This document shows positions 8,344 through 17,960 of a DNA stretch of 64,000 nucleotides, in pieces. The stretch is taken from positions 1 through 64,000 of the forward strand of contig NZ_KB907247.1 of assembly GCF_000381905.1 (NCBI RefSeq). Direction: 5' to 3'. The stretch is from Paenibacillus fonticola DSM 21315. Its GTDB lineage: Bacteria; Bacillota; Bacilli; Paenibacillales; Paenibacillaceae. A model generated the notes under the pieces. That model worked only from the letters and a program-made list of their open reading frames with translations, did not search any database and was not told the origin of the DNA. How positions within the stretch are numbered: position 1 is the stretch's first letter; each line of letters opens with the position of its first letter. The translations under genes and the position numbers were made by a program.

Positions 8344-9228
8344 TTATGCTCTGCCCTGCGGATTGACGCGATATTGACTCGGCGTCATGCCGAAATAAGC
8401 GCTGAAATGTCTGGAAAAAGGGTGAATCGAGGGATAGCCCAGCTTTTCGGCGATGGACGTTATGCTCAGATCGCTCTCCAGCAGGAGGTTAGCCGCCCGC
8501 TTCATTACCAAACCGTGATGGTAGGCTTTAGGTGTAAGCCCGGTCTCCCGCAAAAACAGCTCATGAAAATAGGTCCGCTTCAGCCCGCACATTTCGGCCC
8601 AGCAATCAATCGATTCCCCGCGTTCCGGGTGAGCGTTCAGATGCTCCAGCAGGCGGACGATCCGATAATCACTAGGCTGCTGGCTGTGGACGGCATTGTA
8701 CCAAGACAAAATCCAGGCATAGAAAAAGCTGTTCACCGCCTCATGCCGATAAAAATGAGCGTCGCTGAAGGCTTTGGCTATCATCACGAAGGTGTCGAAA
8801 AGCTGGGGATGAGCACGCAGTGAAAAGACGCTAGGAAGCCGGTCCAATTCCGTGCATAACGGCGCTGCAGCTATTCTGTCCAGCTCGAAAGGAGCAGGCG
8901 CGTAGATGAATGAACGATTAAGAGAGGCTGGGGAATGGCACTCCCATAAATCGCAGTACAGATTGTAAGAGGCCAGCGGATGCGATGGAGAGATATGAAA
9001 GGCATGCGGCTGTCCAGGACGCAAGAATATCAGTGTCCTGCGATCGATTGGAAAGAACTGCCCGTCGATTTCCATCCTCCCAGGTCCATCCGTAAATAGA
9101 TGAAAGGCATACACGCTGCCAACACGCAGATGCTCATTAGTACTGCCATCGTATAAATAAGTCATAATATCTCCGACAAACGGAGTCATGTCCGACAATT
9201 TTCTCAAAATTTCATGCCTCTCTTTCAT
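8344..9228 (-). CDS. AraC family transcriptional regulator
   Basis: 294 aa from the first ATG. Residues ~30-110 form a cupin-like sugar-sensing domain of the AraC type (LIFLRPGQPHAF). The last ~100 residues carry two helix-turn-helix motifs ending in the family signature GYPSIHPFSRHFSAYFG with MTPSQYR. It is a soluble one-component regulator. It is transcribed divergently from the GH95 gene, its most likely target. The ATG at 9228 has no ribosome binding site, whereas an in-frame TTG at 9207 follows AGAGAGG at good spacing, so the protein may be 287 aa. Confidence 0.88.
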   Translation of the reverse strand: MKERHEILRKLSDMTPFVGDIMTYLYDGSTNEHLRVGSVYAFHLFTDGPGRMEIDGQFFPIDRRTLIFLRPGQPHAFHISPSHPLASYNLYCDLWECHSPASLNRSFIYAPAPFELDRIAAAPLCTELDRLPSVFSLRAHPQLFDTFVMIAKAFSDAHFYRHEAVNSFFYAWILSWYNAVHSQQPSDYRIVRLLEHLNAHPERGESIDCWAEMCGLKRTYFHELFLRETGLTPKAYHHGLVMKRAANLLLESDLSITSIAEKLGYPSIHPFSRHFSAYFGMTPSQYRVNPQGRA

Positions 9229-9417
9229 GTTTGCTATTCATAAAAAGACCGTACAAATCGTCAAATCTATGAATGCGTCAACAAAGACATTTTTATAACT
9301 CAATGATACGATAATTTCAATTGCTCTGGGACAAATTTCCGAGTATTTAACGAACGATTTGTAAAAAGATGAGAGGTTTGAATTATTTAAAGAGATGAAA
9401 GGTTAGAAAAATTTTCC

Positions 9418-9445
9418 TAGACAAATTATGGAAAGCAGTTAATAC
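9418..9445 (+). promoter_or_regulatory. candidate promoter of the GH95 gene
   Basis: TAGACA (9418-9423), a 16-bp spacer and TAATAC (9440-9445) lie just before the ribosome binding site at 9457. The match is moderate and the leader would be very short. The rest of the 9229-9470 gap is AT-rich with no other clear signal. Confidence 0.35.
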
Positions 9446-9470
9446 GCCGTCATTGATAGGAGGAAGCGAT

Positions 9471-11813
9471 ATGAGTGATTTTAAACTATGGTACTCAAGC
9501 CCTGCAAATAACTGGTCACAAGGATTGCCAATTGGAAATGGCCGAGTCGGAGCGGTGATTATGTCTGCACCGCAGCGTGAAATATGGAGCGTGTCAGAGG
9601 TAACCTACTGGTCTGGACAGGCGGAGCATACGCCGAGCCGCTCTGAAGGCAAAGCTGGACTCGAGCGGATGCGGAAGCATTTTTTCGCTGGAGACTATGC
9701 TGGGGGGGACCGGCTGGCCAAGCAATATTTGCAGCCCGAGAAGCAAAACTATGGAACAAATTTAGCCCTATGCGATGTAATCATTACGTTTGATCGGCTG
9801 GAAGAAGGGGCTGAACAAATCAATCAGACGACAGAGGCAGGCCACTTCAGTCGCGAGCTGGACTTGAGGGACGCTATTGTGCAAACAAACAGCCGGATTG
9901 ACGGCAACCGTCTGCAAAGAGAAGTATTCGCTTCCCATCCGGATAATATCGTCGCATGCAGATTATGGAGCGAGCGAGCTGGTGCCGTTTCGTTTACTCT
10001 GGAGCTAAAGGGAAGTACCGAACAATTTGCCGTTGAGGCGGCCAGCGAGAGCTCGCTGCTGTTCCAGGGCCAGGCGACAGAGAAAATACATAGCAGCGGC
10101 TCATGCGGCGTAAAGAGCCAGGGTGCAGTTAAAGTCGTTACAGCGGGTGGCACCGTGCGGCAGGAAGCGGGCAGGCTAGTTATAAGCAGCGCGGACGAGG
10201 CCTGGATTTATTTCGCGGTGAGTACCGATTACCGCAGCGGGACGGATGCTTGGGCTAAGGAGATTGAGCGCCTGCTGGAGAAGGCCATCGAATATGGCTA
10301 TGCCGGCCTGCGCGAAAATCATTTCAAGGACTATCGTCAGCAGTATGACAAAGTAAGTATCCGTTTAGAGACATCGGAGCAATCTGCCTTGCCGACGGAT
10401 GAGCGCATCCGTTTGTTCAAGCAGGGGCAGATTGATGATCCGCAGTTGTTCGCTTTATTTCTGCAGTATGGCCGCTACTTGACGATCGCCGGTTCGCGGG
10501 CGGATTCGCCTTTGCCGATGAATTTGCAGGGCATATGGAATGACGGCGAAGCTTGCCGTATGGGCTGGAGCTGCGATTATCATCTGGACATCAATACGCA
10601 GATGAATTATTACCCGACGGAAGTAACCAATCTGGGGGAGAGCCATCTTCCGTTAATGCGGTATATTGAAGATTTGTCGAAGGCGGGGAAAGTCACCGCA
10701 AATGATTTCTATGGGTGTGAAGGCTGGGTGGCCCATGTATTTTCCAATGCATGGGGCTTTACGGCTCCTGGGTGGGAGACTTCATGGGGCCTCAATGTGA
10801 CAGGAGGACTGTGGATTGCGACGCATCTGATCGAGCATTATGAGTACAGTCAAGATCGAGACTTTCTGGAACGGCAGGCGTATCCTGTATTAAAAGAAGC
10901 AGCGGCTTTCTTCCTCGAGTATATGACGATTCATCCGGGCTATGGCTATCTCGTTACAGGGCCTTCCAATTCGCCGGAGAATCATTTTTATCCGCATGAC
11001 CGGAGCCAAGGCGTGCAGCAATTGTCGATGGGCTCTACTCTGGATCAGGTGCTGGTACGGGATCTGTTTCAATTTTGCTTGGAAGCGGCGAAAATATTGA
11101 ACCGGGATGAGCCGTTCCAGGACACATTGCAGGAAGCCATCGCTAAGCTGCCGCCGCTTAAAATCGGCAAAAGGGGGCAGCTGCAGGAATGGCTGGAAGA
11201 TTATGAAGAAGCGCAGCCTGAGCACCGCCATTTGTCCCATCTGACTGCACTGTATCCCGGCAACCAGGTGACGCCGGACGGGACTCCGGAGCTAAGTGCC
11301 GCCGCCAGAGTGACACTGGAAAATCGTATGCTGCAGGACGAATTGGAAGACATTGAGTTTACGGCAGCGTTATTTGGCCTTTATTATGCCCGGTTGCACG
11401 ATGGGAATAAGGCCCGTAAGCATATCGCCCATCTGATCGGTGAATTGTGCTTTGACAATATGCTGACCTATTCGAAGCCAGGCATTGCCGGAGCGGAGAC
11501 GAACATTTTTGTTATCGATGGAAATTTTGGCGGGACGGCCGCTATTGCCGAAATGCTGCTGCAGAGCCATGCCGGTGAAATCCATCTGCTGCCGGCCCTG
11601 CCTGAAGCATGGTCCAGCGGGGCGGTAGCGGGGCTGCGGGCAAAAGGGAATGCGGAAGTCGATATCGCCTGGAAGCACGGTCAATTGGCCAGAGCAACGC
11701 TGCGGGCATTTACACCGGGAGTGGTGACGATCCGTGCTGGAGAAAGTAAGCTATCGCTTGATGTTGAATCCGGAGGGGTTTATCATTTGAACGGTCAATT
11801 GGAAGTTGAATGA
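9471..11813 (+). CDS. GH95 family glycosidase (alpha-L-fucosidase type)
   Basis: 780 aa from ATG 9471, chosen because TAGGAGG lies seven bases upstream; an in-frame TTG at 9453 lacks a site. Architecture fits GH95: N-terminal beta domain (WYSSPANNW, LPIGNGRVGA), then an (alpha/alpha)6 barrel with LQGIWND and a C-terminal beta region. GH95 enzymes remove terminal alpha-1,2-L-fucose or alpha-L-galactose by inversion. The general acid is expected in PSNSPEN (E503), and D683 in DGNFGG matches the conserved catalytic Asp region. No signal peptide, so it acts on imported oligosaccharide. Where many GH95 proteins have HHNTD, this has HVFSN, so specificity may differ. It precedes a sensor-regulator, a sugar ABC transporter and an esterase that probably form one utilisation locus. 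Confidence 0.88.
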   Translation: MSDFKLWYSSPANNWSQGLPIGNGRVGAVIMSAPQREIWSVSEVTYWSGQAEHTPSRSEGKAGLERMRKHFFAGDYAGGDRLAKQYLQPEKQNYGTNLALCDVIITFDRLEEGAEQINQTTEAGHFSRELDLRDAIVQTNSRIDGNRLQREVFASHPDNIVACRLWSERAGAVSFTLELKGSTEQFAVEAASESSLLFQGQATEKIHSSGSCGVKSQGAVKVVTAGGTVRQEAGRLVISSADEAWIYFAVSTDYRSGTDAWAKEIERLLEKAIEYGYAGLRENHFKDYRQQYDKVSIRLETSEQSALPTDERIRLFKQGQIDDPQLFALFLQYGRYLTIAGSRADSPLPMNLQGIWNDGEACRMGWSCDYHLDINTQMNYYPTEVTNLGESHLPLMRYIEDLSKAGKVTANDFYGCEGWVAHVFSNAWGFTAPGWETSWGLNVTGGLWIATHLIEHYEYSQDRDFLERQAYPVLKEAAAFFLEYMTIHPGYGYLVTGPSNSPENHFYPHDRSQGVQQLSMGSTLDQVLVRDLFQFCLEAAKILNRDEPFQDTLQEAIAKLPPLKIGKRGQLQEWLEDYEEAQPEHRHLSHLTALYPGNQVTPDGTPELSAAARVTLENRMLQDELEDIEFTAALFGLYYARLHDGNKARKHIAHLIGELCFDNMLTYSKPGIAGAETNIFVIDGNFGGTAAIAEMLLQSHAGEIHLLPALPEAWSSGAVAGLRAKGNAEVDIAWKHGQLARATLRAFTPGVVTIRAGESKLSLDVESGGVYHLNGQLEVE

Positions 11814-11833
11814 TATAGCATCAATAGAATTAG

Positions 11834-11869
11834 AGACAACTGCGGTCATTAGAGGGGCTGCAGTTGTCT
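11834..11869 (+). terminator. probable terminator after the GH95 gene
   Basis: AGACAACTGC (11834-11843) and GCAGTTGTCT (11860-11869) are perfect inverted repeats. The T-rich tail is weak. Confidence 0.6.
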
Positions 11870-11896
11870 TTCCGTCGTTATTTTGGCTAAGCCATT

Positions 11897-11911
11897 ATGT
11901 AAACGCTAACA
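11897..11911 (+). promoter_or_regulatory. cre site (CcpA catabolite repression)
   Basis: ATGTAAACGCTAACA fits the Bacillus cre consensus WTGNAANCGNWNNCW at every defined position. It lies 22 bases before the start of the membrane-bound AraC regulator, where bound CcpA-HPr(Ser-P) would block transcription when preferred sugars are present. Confidence 0.8.
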
Positions 11912-11933
11912 CAGAGAGGGAGGTGGTTCGTCA

Positions 11934-14216
11934 ATGCCTCGATATTCGGGAATCTTCCGGAAGTTTTTAATTTCTTATTTGTTCATTTTGATCCTGCCAA
12001 GTATAGCGGGTTATGTCTCTTATCGGACCTCCATTACGGTTACCGAATCGATGTCGATTGATAACAGCGTAACGGAGCTGCGAAAGAGCCAAGAAATTTT
12101 GGAACGCCGGATGGCCGAGGTGGAAGGTTTTACGAGACAGTTGGCGCTAAATCAGGATTTAAGCGTCCTGATGAGTGAAGAGGCTGCAAATGGCAGTATG
12201 AACGTTTACGGCATGTGGGATGTCATGAAGCAAGTTATGCCTTTTAGTCAGACGAATGATTTTTTACAAAACTATTATATTTACTTAAGCAATTACAACG
12301 TAATTTTAGCTAAAGGGTCCACATACCAGCCTGAATATTTCTACGAGGTGTCGCATTTTAAAAATATGTCCCGGGACGAATGGGAAGCGAAAATACTGAA
12401 GCAGACGCACAGAAGTGAGATTGTGCCGCTGCAAATCGTTGTGAACGAAGACAAAAAAGAACAAGCCGTCATTACATACATGCAATCGCTCCCTCTCGAT
12501 AGCTTTAGCGGGTCGTCGCCCGCTACCGTCGTCGTCATGATTGATGAGAGCAATATTACGGGACTGCTTTCCGGCTGGAGCGAGCGTTACGGAGGATGGA
12601 CCTATATCCGTGACGAGAAGGGAAATCCGATTAGTCTGCAGGGTGTTTTGCAAGATGATGTGGAGAAGATGTCCGCCGACCCGGATTTTCAGCAAGAGAA
12701 GCAAAGCCAGTTCTATAAGGATGACCTGGTCATTATGATCCATTCTGAAACGAATGGCTGGGTGTATCAAGCGGGGATTCCGCAGCAGGTTCTGATGGAG
12801 AATGCCAACCGGATCAAGCATATTTCCTGGCTAGTTACAGGGATGGCAATCGTCATTGGCTTGATTGCCGGTCTATTGCTGTCGTATCGCAACAGCGCGC
12901 CGCTGCACAGGCTGCTGGGCGTGATGAAGGAGCAGTTTGCCAAAGACGGGATATCCGGGCGAAATGCGTACGATTTCCTCCATGGAAACATCTCGCGTAT
13001 GATTACAGAGAACAAATGGCTTGAAGTTGAATTGCGGCGCCAGCGGCCTCTGATTCGGGATGGGTTTCTGAAGCGTCTCATTTTGGGAGAGTTTCAAACC
13101 TCGGATGATATTGCGGCTGCAGCCGCGCAAGCCAATACGAAGCTTGAAGGTGACACGGGCTACGTAGGCGTTCTGCAAATTATCGGATACGGAGAGATGG
13201 ACAGCGTTGAAATTATGAATGAGCTGCACACGGCACGGCTGATCATAACGCAGAGGCTGGAGGAATGGACGGAACAGGTGTTGGTAACGGACGTCGGATC
13301 GGATCGGATGGCTGTTATTTTCATGAATGGAATTAAAGGTGAAGGACGCGGAAAAATGGGGCAACTGCTGGATGATTTGCTCTCGATGGCTTATAACGAA
13401 TACAAAATAAAAGTGAACGTCGCTATCGGCGATCCATTTTCCTCTATCCAAGAAATTACGCATTCCTATGAGCAAGCTAAGCAGACGTTAGAATATGCGC
13501 TTCTTTGCAACCGGGGGCCTGTTTCGTGGTTCAATGATTTCAAGGTGGGGAGCAGAAGCTATTATTACCCGATGGATATTGAGCAGCGGTTGATCAGCAC
13601 GATGCGTGCCGGAGATGAGGAAGAGGCGGTTAAGATCGTAAAGTCCGTTATGGACAAAAATATAGAAAACGAAAATTTATCGCCAGATATGAGGCTGCAA
13701 TTGGTGAGCGAGCTTCGAGGCACGTTAATACAGCTCATTAATCAGAAGGTATTCGAAGAGTCGCCGTCCTTTGACGAGCTTCATCATCAAATTATGAGCA
13801 TCCAGCCCGCGAAAGGCATGGCCGCCGTTCAGGAGGAAATACTGCAGATCATTAAGGCGCTGTGCTCCGTCATTAAGAGTAAGAAAAATGATAATCATAC
13901 GGAGATCATTGAACGCATCAAGCGGTTTATTCTCGACAATTACTCGGATCAGGAGCTGAATTTATACCGTGTAGCGGAGCAGGCAGAGCGTCCCGAGAAA
14001 TATATTTCGCATTTGTTCAAGGAAGTTACGGGCACGAATTTATCCGATTATTTAGAGCAAGTCCGAATGGAAAAGGCGGTTGGACTGTTAAAAAATAAAG
14101 AGCATACGGTGGATGAAATTTCAGCAAGTGTCGGTTACAGCAGCTCTCATTCTTTCCGCCGGGCATTTAAACGAGTCATGGGGGTTTCGCCAAGCTCCTA
14201 CAGGCAATCCATATAG
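11934..14216 (+). CDS. membrane-anchored AraC family sensor-regulator
   Basis: 760 aa. A transmembrane helix near residues 9-28, an extracytoplasmic domain of about 260 residues, a second helix near 296-318, a cytoplasmic linker of the type seen in YesN-like proteins, and a C-terminal double helix-turn-helix AraC domain ending VMGVSPSSYRQS. Such Paenibacillus one-component regulators sense a ligand outside the cell and regulate a neighbouring sugar transporter. The start has GAGGGAGG eight bases upstream. The permease/lipoprotein genes follow after a terminator, so they are probable targets rather than co-transcribed. A perfect cre site lies in its own leader. The ectodomain was not assigned to a named family. 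Confidence 0.85.
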   Translation: MPRYSGIFRKFLISYLFILILPSIAGYVSYRTSITVTESMSIDNSVTELRKSQEILERRMAEVEGFTRQLALNQDLSVLMSEEAANGSMNVYGMWDVMKQVMPFSQTNDFLQNYYIYLSNYNVILAKGSTYQPEYFYEVSHFKNMSRDEWEAKILKQTHRSEIVPLQIVVNEDKKEQAVITYMQSLPLDSFSGSSPATVVVMIDESNITGLLSGWSERYGGWTYIRDEKGNPISLQGVLQDDVEKMSADPDFQQEKQSQFYKDDLVIMIHSETNGWVYQAGIPQQVLMENANRIKHISWLVTGMAIVIGLIAGLLLSYRNSAPLHRLLGVMKEQFAKDGISGRNAYDFLHGNISRMITENKWLEVELRRQRPLIRDGFLKRLILGEFQTSDDIAAAAAQANTKLEGDTGYVGVLQIIGYGEMDSVEIMNELHTARLIITQRLEEWTEQVLVTDVGSDRMAVIFMNGIKGEGRGKMGQLLDDLLSMAYNEYKIKVNVAIGDPFSSIQEITHSYEQAKQTLEYALLCNRGPVSWFNDFKVGSRSYYYPMDIEQRLISTMRAGDEEEAVKIVKSVMDKNIENENLSPDMRLQLVSELRGTLIQLINQKVFEESPSFDELHHQIMSIQPAKGMAAVQEEILQIIKALCSVIKSKKNDNHTEIIERIKRFILDNYSDQELNLYRVAEQAERPEKYISHLFKEVTGTNLSDYLEQVRMEKAVGLLKNKEHTVDEISASVGYSSSHSFRRAFKRVMGVSPSSYRQSI

Positions 14217-14225
14217 ATTACAACC

Positions 14226-14255
14226 TCCCGGCTGCTTCGTGCATCCGGGATTTTT
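14226..14255 (+). terminator. terminator after the sensor-regulator
   Basis: TCCCGG (14226-14231) pairs with CCGGGA (14245-14250), followed by TTTTT. The stem is short but GC-rich. Confidence 0.7.
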
Positions 14256-14360
14256 GCATTGTTTACGGAAAAAAGCCCCTCCATAATCGGGAAAGGTGTA
14301 CGTTCGGAACCTCTATTGTACCTACCGTGGCCATTGCCAATTCCACTACAATGATCCGTG

Positions 14361-14375
14361 TAGAAAGCGCTGTCA
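14361..14375 (+). promoter_or_regulatory. cre-like site before the sugar ABC transporter
   Basis: TAGAAAGCGCTGTCA matches WTGNAANCGNWNNCW with one mismatch (A for T at position 2). It lies 47 bases before the first permease gene. Confidence 0.65.
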
Positions 14376-14421
14376 AAGCGCCGAAACACATCAAGGGCTT
14401 TATGCTGAAAGGGGGATTTTA

Positions 14422-15327
14422 TTGGATGTTGCACGAAAAAGCTTGATCAAGCACTGGCAGCTGTATCTTATCGTCATTCCGCCGCTGTTATTTTTCATCA
14501 TCTTTAAATATTATCCGATGCTGAATGTCGTGCTTGCTTTCAAAGACTATAACGTTACAAAGGGGATATGGGGCAGTCCATGGGTCGGGTTCAAACACTT
14601 TGAGCTGTTTTTTGACAATCCGATGTTTTGGACGCTGGTGAAGAACACGATTTTCATCAGCATATATCAATTGGCTGTTGGTTTCCCGATACCGATTGCA
14701 CTGGCATTAGCCTTGAATGAAGTGCGCAGCGCAAAATTCAAGAAGCTTGTTCAGATGGTCACTTTTGCGCCGTACTTTATTTCTACCGTAGTCATGGTAT
14801 CGATGATCATGCTGTTTTTGGCTCCGCGGCTTGGCTTCTTCAATACAGTGCTGAATGCTCTAGGCATGGATTCAATCAACTTTCTAGGCGAGCCGGATAT
14901 GTTCCGGTCGATCTACGTATGGTCTGATGTATGGCAGGGGGCCGGGTATGCGTCGGTCATTTATTTAGCCGCGCTTGCCGGCATCGATCCGGTGCTGTAT
15001 GAGGCGGCTAAAGTGGATGGCGCTTCCCGCTTGCAAAAGATTTTGCATGTTGACTTGCCGGGAATACTGCCGACGATTACGATTATTTTAATTTTGAATG
15101 TTGGCAGCATTATGGGACTTGGCTTCGAGAAAATTTACTTGCTGCAAAATCCGCTCAATACGGCTACATCGGAAGTCATATCTACTTATGTGTACAAGAT
15201 CGGTTTACTGAACGCCAATTACAGCTTCGCGACAGCGGTTGGCTTGTTCAATTCGTTGATCAATTTAGGCTTATTGGTCTTCGTCAATTCTATAGCCAGA
15301 CGTATTTCGAATAATAGCATTTGGTAG
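14422..15327 (+). CDS. sugar ABC transporter permease (LplB/YtcP-type, first subunit)
   Basis: 301 aa from TTG 14422, chosen because AAAGGGGG lies six bases upstream; the longer in-frame extension to 14296 runs through a cre-like site and is not protein-like. Six transmembrane helices are expected, beginning LYLIVIPPLLFFIIF. The cytoplasmic EAA loop, which docks the ATPase, is visible as YEAAKVDGASRLQKI followed by LPGI. It is a membrane component of a carbohydrate uptake (CUT1-like) system with the next permease and binding lipoprotein. No ATP-binding subunit is encoded nearby, so a shared MsmK-type ATPase elsewhere is expected. Confidence 0.9.
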   Translation: MDVARKSLIKHWQLYLIVIPPLLFFIIFKYYPMLNVVLAFKDYNVTKGIWGSPWVGFKHFELFFDNPMFWTLVKNTIFISIYQLAVGFPIPIALALALNEVRSAKFKKLVQMVTFAPYFISTVVMVSMIMLFLAPRLGFFNTVLNALGMDSINFLGEPDMFRSIYVWSDVWQGAGYASVIYLAALAGIDPVLYEAAKVDGASRLQKILHVDLPGILPTITIILILNVGSIMGLGFEKIYLLQNPLNTATSEVISTYVYKIGLLNANYSFATAVGLFNSLINLGLLVFVNSIARRISNNSIW

Positions 15328-15343
15328 ACAAGGGAGTGTACAC

Positions 15344-16240
15344 ATGCCTTCATTAAGTTATACAGTGAAAAATTCAATCGGGGACCGGGTATTTCTGGGA
15401 GCTGTATATACGGTGCTGACACTTGTGCTTGTCATCGTCATATACCCGCTCATATATATTTTGAGCAGCTCGATCAGCAGCCCGGCGGCGGTGTCGTCCG
15501 GTCAAGTATGGCTGTGGCCGGTCGATATTTCATTCAAAGGCTACTCTACAATTTTTCAGAATCCGCAAATCATGACGGGGTACGGCAACTCACTGTTTTA
15601 TACCGTTGCTGGAACATTGATCAGCGTGACGCTGACGATAATGATAGCTTATCCACTGTCCCGCAAGACGTTCTACGGCAGAAATGTGCTGATGATGCTC
15701 ATTATGTTTACCATGCTGTTTAGCGGCGGCCTGATACCGACTTATATGGTCGTCAAACAGATGGGTATGGTCGATACCCGCTGGGCGCTGCTTATACCCA
15801 ATGCCGTTTGGGTATGGCAGGTAATCATTGCGAGAACCTTCTTCCAGTCGTCCATTCCGGATGAATTGGTGGAAGCAAGCGAATTGGACGGGTGCAGGGA
15901 TCTTCGCTTCATCTGGAGCGTCGTTATACCGCTGTCCAAACCGATTATCGCCGTGCTTTTCTTGATGTATGCAGTCGGGCAATGGAATGCGTACTTCGAT
16001 GCGCTGATTTATTTGAAATCGGATCATTTATTCCCGCTGCAATTAATTCTCCGCAGCATCATTATTCTCGACAACGGCGCAGGCACGATGGACGCGATGC
16101 AGATGGTGGAGAAGCAGCAGATGGCTGATTTGTTGAAATATTCATTAATTGTCGTAGCGACATTGCCGGTGCTTTGTATTTATCCGTTTGTACAGCGTTA
16201 TTTTGTACAGGGGATGCTGGTTGGTTCAGTAAAAGGTTAA
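15344..16240 (+). CDS. sugar ABC transporter permease (LplC-type, second subunit)
   Basis: 298 aa with about six transmembrane helices and an EAA loop (VEASELDGCRDLRF, then VIPLSKP). The C-terminus QRYFVQGMLVGSVKG is typical of the LplC/YtcP family. It follows the first permease by 16 bases with its own AGGGAG site. Homologous to the leftward permease at 19645-20538, so the two transporters belong to one family. Confidence 0.9.
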   Translation: MPSLSYTVKNSIGDRVFLGAVYTVLTLVLVIVIYPLIYILSSSISSPAAVSSGQVWLWPVDISFKGYSTIFQNPQIMTGYGNSLFYTVAGTLISVTLTIMIAYPLSRKTFYGRNVLMMLIMFTMLFSGGLIPTYMVVKQMGMVDTRWALLIPNAVWVWQVIIARTFFQSSIPDELVEASELDGCRDLRFIWSVVIPLSKPIIAVLFLMYAVGQWNAYFDALIYLKSDHLFPLQLILRSIIILDNGAGTMDAMQMVEKQQMADLLKYSLIVVATLPVLCIYPFVQRYFVQGMLVGSVKG

Positions 16241-16286
16241 TTCATTCGAATAATTTAAATTACATGACAAAAGGGAGAGGCTGCAG

Positions 16287-17927
16287 TTGAAAAAGAGAGT
16301 CAGCAACTTAGTATGTCTTGTTATGGTATTGAGCATGATGCTTGCCGCATGTTCACAGAAAACCGGGACATCAGGCGCAGGGGGAGACGCAGGCGGATCG
16401 GGTGATAACCAGCCCGTGAAAATCAGCGTGTTCGCGCAGCAGGAATCCGGCATAGATTTGAAAACGAACGGGGTTTCCAAATATTTAGAAGAAAATTTTA
16501 ATATTGAATTTGACTGGCAAATTATACCGACCGATGGAGCAAAGGAGAAACGGCAAATCTCGCTCGCCAGCGGAGATTATCCTGACACTTATATGCTCAC
16601 CGGTTATATCGATCAATTTTCACAGGCGGATGTTTTAAAATACGGGGAGCAAGGCGTCATTATCCCCTTAAATGATCTTATTGATCAATACGCCCCGAAT
16701 ATTAAAGCGGCTTTAGAGTCAAATGCATCGTTACGGAGCTATGTTACGGCACCGGATGGCAATATTTATGGGCTTGTTGCTTATAGCGAATGCTTCCACT
16801 GCTCGTATCCGAACAAAATGTGGATCAATACGAAGTGGCTTGATCAGTTGAATCTGGAAATGCCGGCGACGATGGAAGAGTTCAAGCAAGTGCTGCAAGC
16901 TTTTAAAACTAAAGATCCGAACGGCAACGGCAAAGCCGATGAGGTGCCTCTAAGTGGCTCAACCGAAGATTTTGGCGTACGTATTGTGCCATTCCTAATG
17001 AACGGGTTCATTTACAATGATGATAACAACTACTTGCAATTAGTGAACGGCAAGGTGGATACGGTAGCAAACAAGCCGGAGTGGAAGGAAGGGCTGGCTT
17101 ATATTAAGTCACTTTATGATGAAGGCTTGATCGATCCTGGGGCGTTTACGCAAAATGCGGAGGCGTTCAAAAAAATCGGTGAAAACGCCAACGCAGAAAT
17201 CCTTGGGGCGGGCGCGGGAATGCACCCGGCAATTTTCGTTGACAAGCGGACGAAAGACTTTAGTCCACTGCCGCCTCTAACTGGACCGTACGCCTCTTAT
17301 GCTACGCATAATGGAAGCGGCATTGCCCCTGGAGCGAAATTCGTCATCACCAATAAGGCAAGTGAAGAAGCGCAGGTGGCATTAATTAAGATGATCGATT
17401 TCATGTTTACGCCGGAAGGCCAGACGATCACTCTGTCAGGCCAGGAGGGGGAAGGCTGGAGAAAACCTGAACCTGGTGAGGAAGCTCTGGGACAAGGGGT
17501 AACCCCGCAATTTGCCAACATTCAATATGAGGAAGATAAAGGGCCCAAAAACTATGCCTGGAGCGGAATGGGGCATTTCTATATGACCAGGGAGTACCGG
17601 GACAGCTTTGTCACTGCAAAGGACATCTATGCTCCGGATGGCTATGAACGCAGATTATATGAAGCTACCTTATTGTATGAAGGAAAGGAGCCTAAGGAAT
17701 TGTTCCCTTACTGGGCGATCTGGATGGACCCTTCAGAAACAGATGAAGCGAGCATGCTGCAAACGAACATTAAGAGCTATATTGAACAAAGCACACTGCA
17801 ATTCATTACGGGAAATAAAGATTTGGAGAAGGATTGGGATAGTTATGTTGCGGGGCTCGATAAATTGAACATCAGCCGCTACGTCGAAATTATGCAGAAG
17901 GCCTATGATATGACGTTCAATCCTTAA
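16287..17927 (+). CDS. extracellular sugar-binding lipoprotein of the ABC transporter
   Basis: 546 aa from a TTG start with AAGGGAGAGG just upstream. A lipoprotein signal peptide ends in LAAC (C22), followed by a Gly/Ser-rich tether, so it is anchored on the outer face of the membrane. The rest is a family 1 solute-binding protein of the large LplA/YtcQ kind (DPNGNGKADEVPLSG is a characteristic loop). It delivers oligosaccharide to the two permeases upstream in the same operon. Substrate is unknown; the GH95 and esterase context suggests a fucosylated or acetylated oligosaccharide. Confidence 0.9.
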   Translation: MKKRVSNLVCLVMVLSMMLAACSQKTGTSGAGGDAGGSGDNQPVKISVFAQQESGIDLKTNGVSKYLEENFNIEFDWQIIPTDGAKEKRQISLASGDYPDTYMLTGYIDQFSQADVLKYGEQGVIIPLNDLIDQYAPNIKAALESNASLRSYVTAPDGNIYGLVAYSECFHCSYPNKMWINTKWLDQLNLEMPATMEEFKQVLQAFKTKDPNGNGKADEVPLSGSTEDFGVRIVPFLMNGFIYNDDNNYLQLVNGKVDTVANKPEWKEGLAYIKSLYDEGLIDPGAFTQNAEAFKKIGENANAEILGAGAGMHPAIFVDKRTKDFSPLPPLTGPYASYATHNGSGIAPGAKFVITNKASEEAQVALIKMIDFMFTPEGQTITLSGQEGEGWRKPEPGEEALGQGVTPQFANIQYEEDKGPKNYAWSGMGHFYMTREYRDSFVTAKDIYAPDGYERRLYEATLLYEGKEPKELFPYWAIWMDPSETDEASMLQTNIKSYIEQSTLQFITGNKDLEKDWDSYVAGLDKLNISRYVEIMQKAYDMTFNP

Positions 17928-17960
17928 TCGCTAATCTTTGTCCGGGTAAGGGAGCTGGCC

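Noticed and set aside
14296-14421. N-terminal extension of the first permease
   Set aside because: No ribosome binding site at the early start, non-membrane odd composition, and it covers a cre-like site; TTG 14422 has AAAGGGGG at correct spacing.
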